Shown here: positions 21,901 through 27,787 of the stretch, piece by piece
Layout of the letters: the number at the start of each line of letters is the position of its first letter
Position numbering within the stretch: position 1 is the first letter of the stretch
Assembly (NCBI GenBank): GCA_964017185.1
Contig: OZ024877.1
Coordinates: 61,964,711-62,028,710, forward strand
DNA from: Rugalucina vietnamica
Lineage: Eukaryota; Mollusca; Bivalvia; Lucinida; Lucinidae
Direction: 5' to 3'
DNA: 64,000 bases
Translations under genes and position numbers: made by a program
The notes under the pieces: generated by a model
Told to the model about the DNA's origin: nothing
Database searches by the model: none
What the model saw: the letters and a program-made list of their open reading frames with translations, nothing else

Positions 21901-24177
21901 AGTTTACAGTATGAGGGACTCACAATGGAGAGAGGATAAAAGGTAATGTTACCAAGGAACATCATCATAATGCACAAGTCATTTGTAACAACAGCCTCAT
22001 TATGGGGGTGGGGGTGTAGGGCTCCATGGAAATTAGCAGGCGGAAAATTAAGCAGAGGCTTCTTGGATGCAAAGACACAAGTTACTTCTCCCTGCTTTTA
22101 AAATGCCCATGTGCATGGTTACAAACAATATCATCTTGAATTAAGGCCACATTTAAGATTATTTCTGTTTGCCCTCTGCCTACCCTGTCAAGAAAAGTTG
22201 GGTAGGTAGGTAGGCTTTTTTTATGAACTACTGTATTATGTGTTGTTTTTGGTCAAAGGAATTCAATTTAATAGCTACAATTTTGTCAAAGCTACTCACA
22301 ATTACAGTTGCATTGTACATTGTATGTTTTGTAGTGCTTGAACATAAGAACAAAATACCCAATTGGTGATGAGGGTCATGGTTTAAATGAAAACACATTA
22401 CTTTCTAGGGAAAACAATTTATCTTCTGACAGAAATGTTTAGAAAAAATCTGGTGAAAGGGCAATAAAACTTTTGAGTAGGTCCCATTTTTGGTGAGTAG
22501 GTAGGGAGAGGGCAAACAAACAAAAAATTTTTTTGGCCTGAAAGCCTGAATGGTCAGGGAATGGCACAATCAGACCGAAGGAGGTCTGAAAAAACTAAAT
22601 AGACAATAACCGAGATCCCCAATAGCAATGACCTCATTGTCTACCTTATAAAACTGTACATATAGCAACATATGCCTGAAAAGATTCTGTGAATTGGTAT
22701 CTTTTGTCATGACAGTCAATAAAGAAAACTGATAAATATAAATCAAAATGAATTTTGAGTATTGAAAATATGTTATGGTAATGAAATTAGACCTTACACA
22801 AATTTCTCATTTCTAACCTTATTATCTGCCAGGTACTGGAGGTCAGAATGTGTTATGTTAAGACCCGTTTACACATTCACGATTTTCTCTACGATTCACC
22901 ACGATTCACCCCGATTTCTCATGGTCAGAAAAATCGGGATGAATGGTGGCGAAAAGTGGAAATATTCAGTAAGAATGTCTACGATATTAGTACTGTGTCT
23001 GTAAGGTTTCGCTACGAATCAATGACGATTCATGACGGCAATGCTACGGTCAATGATTGTTGACCACATTGGCACAACGAATGCTCACGGTGCCTGTACG
23101 GTTCGATATGGTACTAGTATAATTCACGGCGGTAGCTCTGTAGGGAAACCGTGGATGATTCGTAGGAGAACCCTACACAATTCATGGTGAATGGTGAGAA
23201 TTCGTGGTGTGTTAGATTCCACGACTGGTTACGATCTCTCACGAATAGCCGTGAATGTCGGTGTCAGTACGAATAATCACGATTCTGCTATGGTTGCGCT
23301 ACGAATTAGGCCATGCCCAATAGCCACCACGATTGGCCACAAATGTTTTAAACAGTTTAAAACTTCCGTAGCGCTTCCGTGGAGTTTCCCGAATCATCAC
23401 AATTCACCACGATTCACCAAGGTTCTACTATGAATCACCACGGTACACAACAATTTTACGGTACACAACAATGTTTTGTTGTGTTTTGTGTATTTTCTTT
23501 CCCACCAACTGTCTATGTTGGGACTTTAAATTTAATTGCATTGATTCCTGGTCCCTCTATTCTTACTTTACAAATCGTGGCGAATTGTTGCGGCACCATA
23601 GCCAAAAGTTGTGAAATGTAAGCAAACCATTTTCTTTTAAAGCAGAACAGGTTGGACAACTGGCAGAGTTTTTTTCAACAATATTTTGTTTTGCTGTTAC
23701 TATGATGTTATAATATAGTTTCTTTGACCATGTCAGCTGATCTTTGCTAATTTGAGCTACACCATAGGAAAACTGGATTTTTGCATATGCAAAAACAAAT
23801 GACTGCAGTAACTGCAAAGCTGATCAGCACCTTTGTTTTCGCTACTCAAATCATACAATTCCTCTTCTTCCTTAATCCGAAATTGCAAGGGTCTAGCCAT
23901 CTTCTATAGTTGCACAGGCTGGTTTTTGTCAGACATGGTCAGAAACCCCGAAGCCCGGTTTTCTCCGGTCTCGGCTCAAATGATAGTAGATAAATCCTTG
24001 TTAATCTTAGATTTTTCTTACAGGTCGACAGTTGAAGAAGAGACTTTAAGTACAGCTCAGGCGCTATTGTCTAAACAGTCCTACAGAGATCTTATAGACT
24101 TTGATAATCATTTGGATGACTTTAGATATGATTGGAGAAATACGAAGTTAAATGAACTCATCAGTCGGTTTGTATAA
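13985..24177 (+). CDS. EMC8: EMC8/EMC9 family protein, ER membrane protein complex subunit (complete, 5 exons)
   Basis: Exons 13985-14188, 20369-20445, 21178-21247, 21854-21942 and 24024-24177 join with consistent phases and GT/AG sites to 197 codons plus TAA; human EMC8 is about 210 residues (memory). Family hallmarks seen: QAYCKMLLHAAKYPHC and VNGL near the N terminus, FVDCVPLFH and LAPMLE (exon 1), IAGYYQANEN (exon 2), and FDNHLDD with a Trp shortly after (exon 5). EMC8/9 is the cytosolic MPN-fold subunit that docks on EMC2 in the complex inserting tail-anchored and multipass membrane proteins into the ER (family knowledge); the family lacks catalytic metal ligands. EMC8 and EMC9 are vertebrate paralogues, so this is probably the single pre-duplication gene. 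Introns are 6180, 732, 606 and 2081 bp, the first full of mobile DNA. The gene converges with the LDLa gene. Confidence 0.93.
14330..14655 (+). mobile_element. 3' end of a CR1/L2-like LINE
   Basis: Codons 14330-14578 read KGLKGKARIPTDDLIP, SLAFQIP, YKSSFFPQTIRDWNDLP and then a stop. This is the typical C terminus of a CR1/L2-type reverse transcriptase ORF. The 3' UTR is about 75 bp and ends in ATTCAGATTCAGATTC simple repeats. The same segment occurs at 19636-19960. It is 5'-truncated, starts at a TATC microsatellite, and lies in EMC8/9 intron 1. Confidence 0.8.
14660..15925. other. Intronic DNA, no element resolved
   Basis: Within EMC8/9 intron 1. A partial GGTACCGTATC palindrome at about 15009-15019 resembles the subterminal repeats of the 16160-18605 element. 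Short frames show nothing recognisable. Confidence 0.4.
15930..15985. repeat. A30 tract followed by interrupted T tract
   Basis: Thirty A residues (15930-15959) run into T-rich DNA, giving a potential A/T foldback. The length may be an assembly artefact. Confidence 0.85.
16160..18605. mobile_element. TIR DNA transposon (non-autonomous) with GATACGGTACCGTATC subterminal palindromes
   Basis: The left end (about 16160-16335) and the right end in reverse complement (18430-18605) share GGGCTAG-GATACGG, TAGCCTATAT-TCGGAAAT-GCTAAAGG, TACGGTATAGAT, AATCGATAATAT and AATATTTTCAGGTGAGTTTTAAGTTGAA, i.e. TIRs of roughly 170 bp. The 16-bp perfect palindrome GATACGGTACCGTATC occurs at 16184, 16230, 18506, 18540 and 18574. 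The right tip in reverse reads CAGTGGCTAGGG, which is hAT-like (inference). No transposase ORF is present and no clear target duplication was found. It lies in EMC8/9 intron 1. Confidence 0.75.
16517..17418. mobile_element. Nested GC-rich foldback element
   Basis: The left end CAAGGCCGTCGTC...GGTCCGGCCAT and the right end, reversed, CAGGGCCGTCATCGTC...TTGGTCCGGCCAT are inverted repeats. Inside are CCGGCCATGGCCGG near the left end, repeated GGCCGGACCA, and G/C-run hairpins at about 17280-17330 (GGGGGAGATCCCCC). No transposase is seen. It lies inside the 16160-18605 element, so it inserted later. Confidence 0.6.
19078..19914 (+). pseudogene. LINE ORF remnant: hydrophobic leader, 2A sequence, truncated PHD finger, RT tail
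   Basis: One frame runs the whole length, broken by a TGA at 19336-19338. In order: a hydrophobic segment LLLRLALLLVFGLCVW; a second one, LLILIILAG, leading into the 2A motif GDIEMNPGP (19411-19437), at which ribosomes skip a peptide bond in related LINEs; a PHD-type pattern C-x2-C-x10-C-x2-C-x4-H-x2-C directly after it, with the last ligands missing; then the conserved RT C terminus. Compared with 14330-14578, one base is lost near 19816, so the last ~30 codons are out of the original frame. Not functional. Confidence 0.75.
19078..19970 (+). mobile_element. Internally deleted CR1/L2-like LINE with 2A peptide and PHD-type finger
   Basis: The 5' ORF part is joined directly to the same 3' tail found at 14330-14655, ending in ATTCAGATTCAGATTCAG. 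Most of the endonuclease and the reverse transcriptase are missing. The junction lies around codons between the PHD finger and the RRKDSRLILLYKG motif (about 19560-19620). The 5' boundary upstream of 19078 is not resolved. Confidence 0.75.
19961..20071 (-). pseudogene. C-terminal fragment of another LINE-type reverse transcriptase
   Basis: Thirty-six codons plus TGA: VVQWNKLPASVATLTDLDSF then KRAV. The pattern V-x-W-N-x-LP then L-x-x-F-K-x-x-(L/V) is the usual end of LINE ORF2 proteins. It abuts the previous LINE tail in the opposite direction; an upstream in-frame TGA shows truncation. Confidence 0.55.
20369..20445 (+). CDS. EMC8: EMC8/9 exon 2
   Basis: Acceptor TTTATTGCAG, donor GA|GTAAGT. 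Phase 0 in, two bases of a codon out. Encodes MIAGYYQANENLSDN. Confidence 0.93.
20571..20755. repeat. Inverted/tandem GCTATTGACAGCC repeat
   Basis: TCGCTATTGACAGCCAGCCA (20571-20590) is inverted at 20671-20690, and GCTATTGACAG or its complement recurs four more times up to 20755, including a GCAAACTTTTGC-centred palindrome. Probably a small foldback element with internal amplification, in EMC8/9 intron 2. Confidence 0.6.
21178..21247 (+). CDS. EMC8: EMC8/9 exon 3
   Basis: Acceptor TTCCTATTTTCAG, donor TTG|GTGAGT. The first base completes the codon begun in exon 2; the exon ends in phase 0. Encodes LNNAAKHIGRKIHDICPEAC then IFL, aligning with the helix and strand after the YYQANE motif. Confidence 0.9.
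21285..21520 (-). repeat. Interspersed hairpin element, copy 3 (inverted)
   Basis: Read in reverse this matches copy 1: CATTATGAAAACTTGCCC, CAAAACATTGATTGTGGGTA paired with TACCCACAATCTATGTTTTG around a 6-nt loop, AAAAATAAGAAAACAAAATA, TACCCCTGCACC and GGACATGTTTCC. It lies in EMC8/9 intron 3, just past exon 3. Confidence 0.6.
21854..21942 (+). CDS. EMC8: EMC8/9 exon 4
   Basis: Acceptor TACATTTCAG, donor AAG|GTAATG. Phase 0 in, two bases out. Encodes INNNRVSLKS, VYTVYSMRDSQW; the W-ending strand aligns with the family's Y-x-x-x-x-x-x-W region. Confidence 0.9.
22167..22517. mobile_element. MITE-like element with GTTTGCCCTCTGCCTACCC ends
   Basis: The left end GTTTGCCCTCTGCCTACCC (22167-22185) is inverted at the right end as GTAGGTAGGGAGAGGGCAAAC (22497-22517). 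Its size is about 350 bp with no ORF, and it has a GGTAGGTAGG run at 22200. It lies in EMC8/9 intron 4. Confidence 0.55.
22860..23450. repeat. Degenerate CACGATTCAC-type low-complexity region
   Basis: Dozens of variants of CACGATTCAC, ACGATTC, GAATCGT and TTCGTGG occur on both strands (for example ACCACGATTCACCCCGATT near 22890 and AATTCACCACGATTCACC near 23400). There is no fixed period. It is GC-richer than its flanks and lies in EMC8/9 intron 4. Confidence 0.6.
23776..23846. mobile_element. Partial copy of the GATCAGC MITE-like family
   Basis: Has TTGCATATGCAAAAACAAA, AACTGCAAAGCTGATCAGCA and CCTTTGTTTTCGC, matching the core of 24524-24731. The outer inverted repeats are missing. Confidence 0.55.
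24024..24177 (+). CDS. EMC8: EMC8/9 exon 5 (terminal)
   Basis: Acceptor TTTTTCTTACAG. The first base completes a split codon, followed by 50 codons and TAA (24175-24177). Contains SYRDLIDFDNHLDD and DWRN, the most diagnostic C-terminal block of the EMC8/9 family. Confidence 0.93.
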
Positions 24178-24523
24178 TGATTACTAGGTTAATAGGATGA
24201 ATTGTTTACTTTTATACACAAGATGGAATAGACAGAGTAGTGCACTAGTTATTTATAACCGTAGCTTTCCAGTGCTTTGGAATAGCAGGGAATTTGACAC
24301 TTTGGCACATGTTCATTTGTGCAAAAAGAATCCCAGATACCCCCACCCCTGTACTTTGGGTACAGTCAGGTGATAAAGAAACACGTATAGGGAGAGGCAT
24401 GGCTACAAATAACTGGTGCATAAGGGACAAAAACTGATTGTTTCGAGTTAGAAGTAGAAAGTTACAATGTGCAATGTCAGAGGCACTTTTGGTGCATATT
24501 TCACAGAGTTAGTGGAGAAATAA

Positions 24524-24731
24524 GCTGCCTCGTGGGAAAACCAACAATGTGGTTTCCGAACAGGTCTGACTCAAACCGGCTAGAGGCTTTAAATTTTGGA
24601 TTTAGAAAGAAGAGGAATTGTACTATCTGTAGCGAAAACAAAGGCGCTGATCAGCTTCGCGGTTGCCGCAAAGCTGATCTGCTCCTTTGTTTTCGCCTAT
24701 GCACATTGTTGGTTTTCTCATGGGGCGGCTC
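24524..24731. mobile_element. MITE-like element, GATCAGC family, full copy
   Basis: Left GTGGGAAAACCAACAATGTG and right CACATTGTTGGTTTTCTCAT are ~30-bp inverted repeats extending to GCTGCC/GGCGGC. The centre is a second palindrome, GCGAAAACAAAGG-GCTGATCAGCTT around CGCGGTTGCCG and back. A 208-bp foldback with two nested dyads and no ORF of meaning. Confidence 0.75.
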
Positions 24732-25014
24732 AAATATTGTGGCATTAATAGATGATAAAACTCCAGCCGTGCTGACAACGTATTACGCAATGTGTTCAGT
24801 GACAGTCTATGTATGAAGTTTGAAATGAACTGTACACTTACAAAGATTGCTAATTACATGTATTTTTCTTCCTATTTAACTTTATAAATGTTCAGTGAAT
24901 GACAGTTTTGTAGTAAATGAGGTGCATATGAGAAATCTGTTTTTGCATATGCGAAAATAAAGACACAGATCAGGCACACAGTTACTGTGCATCTAACCAT
25001 AGTCTTTGTGGGTT

Positions 25015-25209
25015 TTTTGTATTGAGGCTTAACATCCCAGTCAACAATTTTTCATGTCAGGATGGAGCCAATGCTCCCTGTGTTTAACCAGTACTTAAGG
25101 GAGTTAATGTGTCTTGCTCCAGGACACAACAGGGTGCCGCCTGTTGGGATCGAACAGAGGACCTCTTGATTTGGAGTCTGATGCTGTACCATTAGGCCAC
25201 CGTACTCCC
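25015..25209 (-). mobile_element. tRNA-derived SINE
   Basis: On the minus strand: GGGAGTACGGTGGCCTAATGG (box A region), CTGTTCGATCCC (box B), GTTGTGTCCTGGAGCAAGAC and GACTGGGATGTTAAGCCTCA, then an A-rich tail. This matches the SINE at 26135-26310 throughout. The TTGTGTCC-GCAAGACAC block recalls the conserved domain of MetaSINEs (memory). Confidence 0.8.
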
Positions 25210-25373
25210 GTAATTTTGTAACCTTGTTGAGTAATCTACAATCCCTATTTGAATAGTCATTCACTGTTATACATGTAGTAGGAAGAGGGAGAGTATAAAG
25301 GCCTGGGCCCATTTGTTTAAAATTAATGACATTGTTAGTTAATGATTCGTTAAAATTTCAAACATGAATATTA

Positions 25374-25468
25374 CAAATACACTGTTATTTTTTGTTGATA
25401 AAATGTGAGAATCCTTTGCATTGCAAAATATTCTCACATTTTATCAACTTAAAGTAACAGTGTATTTG
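25374..25468. repeat. Near-perfect long hairpin
   Basis: Arms TTGATAAAATGTGAGAAT (25395-25412) and ATTCTCACATTTTATCAA (25430-25447) are perfectly complementary around a 17-nt loop. A second pair, CAAATACACTGTTA / TAACAGTGTATTTG, lies outside, separated by unpaired TTTTTTTG / CTTAAAG. The whole 95-bp unit is a foldback; it could be a tiny MITE or a transcribed hairpin. Confidence 0.8.
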
Positions 25469-25469
25469 C

Positions 25470-26130
25470 TAATGTAGTCGTCATTTACTTAAAGAGCTGA
25501 GGTCTTAACGATGATGTTAAGCTTACAAAGTTTTGAACTAGGGGCACCAGGTGATTAGTGTCTCACACCACAGGTTGAGATGCTGGGTGTTCTATCCCCA
25601 CTATTCAAATTTTATACCTGCTTACTCCAGCAATATATGCATTGTTTTAGATGTTTGTGTGCGCTAATTAGGAAGAAACTTTTTTGAGCATTTTTGAGGA
25701 GACTACACAAACTGAAGCATGCAGTGTGCTTAATACTCGTAGAACAAATATGTTATTGTTTTTCTCTTTTTACCTGTGTATTAAACTTTGCCAGGCTGAT
25801 GATGGAGTTGATATTTTTGATTTCAGTATATTTTGAATGTACATCTGTGAACCAAATTTTTTGACAAAGAGCTAAGGTAGTGCTAATTTTTCTAAACCAA
25901 ATCATTTCATAGTTTTTCTTTACGACAAGGACTTTTATACAAATAATGCAATGTACATGTAGTTTTCATATGTTTTGTTTTTCATTGCAACTGATATATG
26001 CCTGGGCTGAAACAGAATAAGATTTTGATAGTATAAATGTTTAAGATTCCTGATAAATGTGAAATAATGAAGTGTTGTCCTTGTCTCGTGAACTTTCTAA
26101 GAATTTGTCAATACTATATCATTTTATATG
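25470..26130. other. Intergenic AT-rich DNA between convergent genes
   Basis: Between EMC8/9 (ending 24177) and the end of the LDLa gene (27570). No exon or repeat recognised. Confidence 0.45.
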
Positions 26131-26134
26131 TTTA

Positions 26135-26310
26135 GGGAGTGCGGTGGCGTAGTGGTAGAGCGTCGGACTCCGTATTGAGAGGTCCTGGGTTCAATCCCCA
26201 CAGGCATCACCGTGTTGTGTCATTACAGTACTGTTAAACCCAGGAAGTGTTGGCTCCGTCCTGACATGACTGAAGACTGGGACGTTAAGCCTGAATACAA
26301 ACAAACAAAC
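26135..26310 (+). mobile_element. tRNA-derived SINE with intact A and B boxes
   Basis: Box A TGGCGTAGTGG (26145-26155) and box B GGTTCAATCCC (26188-26198) fit Pol III consensus. They are followed by ACCGTGTTGTGTCATTACAG, TTGGCTCCGTCCTGACATGA and GGGACGTTAAGCCTGAATAC, ending in (AAAC)n. Shares its body with the minus-strand copy at 25015-25209. Confidence 0.85.
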
Positions 26311-26311
26311 A

Positions 26312-27240
26312 TTTGATATGTGATTGTATTTAAAAAAGTGTCTGAATTCAGTAGTTCTGACTATATTGACACAAATTGGACTGTACAACCACAGAAGCTG
26401 GCTAAGGGTTGGAAAATTTGGACTTGATTGTACTAAGTAGCTTCTAAGCAATAATTTTCTGTAGCTGTGTTGCTAGAATGAAGTTTTCTAGTTGAACACT
26501 TTGCAGATGCATTTTATCATAACATGGCTTTTTTGTCAATGAGTTTCTGTCATGTCTCGACAGTTACATTTCTGCTTATGTCAACAAAAAGCAGCTTTTC
26601 AGAATTTGTTCATTATGTCACCTCAAGTTTTCAATTTGTTAGTCAGAATGTCATATTAAATTAAACTTTAACATTATGTTTTATTTGTTAAACACCATTT
26701 AATATTATAGTCTTAGATAAAGAATACATGTGCAAAAGTACAGCATCCATAGATTGAAAAAAATGCAAACAATATTATAGTCTGTTCATTAGAGATAATG
26801 GCAATGCTGTTTCCCTTTATATATGGAAGTTGTGTACCATGATACGGCAACATACAGCCCATGGCCTGAAGGCTACACAGGTTAGTATCATATCTGCATC
26901 GGGAAAAATAACTTATATAAGAATGAATGAATAAATATGCAAGGTTTCATGCTTGCACCGATCACTACTCGGAAGAAATGCTTTTCAAACAATTTAACAA
27001 AAGTAATGGACATTGAAATATAGGTCAAGGACATCAGGTCAAAGTGCATTTAGAAGAGTATGTCAAGCACAGCTACTTTGCAGGGATTCATGCTAACAGC
27101 TATTACTGCTACAGAGACATGCATAATGCAACAAACTGTTGACAGTTTAATGAACCGACAAACTCGGAAGTTTGAGCACATGTTTTTAAGTTTTTAACAG
27201 ATGTGATAACAGTGTATTATTCTCTGCAAAAACATTGATA
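26312..27240. other. Intergenic AT-rich DNA
   Basis: No gene or clear repeat seen. Presumed to hold 3' flanking sequence of the LDLa gene. Confidence 0.45.
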
Positions 27241-27242
27241 AA

Positions 27243-27461
27243 TGAGCCGCCTCATGGGAAAACCAACAATGTGGTTTTTGACCAGGTCCGACACAAACCG
27301 GACTGCACAGTAACAGAAGACAGCTAGAAGCATGAAATTATTTAGGAAGTAGAGGGATTGTATTATCTGTGTAGCGAAAACAAAGGTGCTGATCAGCTTC
27401 GCGGTAACAGCGAAGCTGATCTGCGCCTTTGGTTTCGCATATGCAAATTGTTGGTTTTCCT
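27243..27461. mobile_element. MITE-like element, GATCAGC family, second full copy
   Basis: Same ends (CTCATGGGAAAACCAACAAT and TTGTTGGTTTTCCTGA) and same core GCGAAAACAAAGG-GCTGATCAGCTTCGCGG as 24524-24731. It carries 10-20 bp indels relative to it. Confidence 0.75.
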
Positions 27462-27534
27462 GATTTTGGTTTTCCTGACTGTCAGCTATTCTATCATTTT
27501 AGCATTATTTTATCAGGATAAATTTTTGCATATT

Positions 27535-27540
27535 TTTATT
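27535..27540 (-). promoter_or_regulatory. Probable polyadenylation signal AATAAA of the LDLa gene
   Basis: AATAAA on the minus strand 29 bases beyond the TAA of the last exon (27570-27572). The GATCAGC MITE begins only ~75 bp further on, so little 3' UTR is available if this site is used. Confidence 0.45.
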
Positions 27541-27569
27541 GTGGTCAGTTAAAGACAGGTGTACAAGTG

Positions 27570-27787
27570 TTAGACTGTTGAAATAAAACATTGTTCCTCT
27601 TCTGATTCTGCTTCACGTGACAAACGTCCATTGTGACACAAAACCAATTTATTTTGTTGATGTCTCGATTCCTCTTGTAACCTATCTGACGCATTATCTA
27701 AGGTAAAGTCTCCCTGTAGGTCAGTTGTGAAGTTGTGAGACAATTGTGTGTCTGTGTTGTTTGAAGGTGGACTTTTCTCCCTTAGTA
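27570..27787 (-). CDS. LDLa gene terminal exon (cytoplasmic tail)
   Basis: Acceptor AATTCATTTACAG. Two bases complete the split codon, then 71 codons and TAA. Polar, with acidic clusters (ESEEEQ) and the C terminus CFISTV. No NPxY endocytosis motif is seen. Confidence 0.75.

Noticed and set aside
24469-24816. 115-codon plus-strand frame
   Set aside because: It translates the GATCAGC MITE-like foldback and its flanks.
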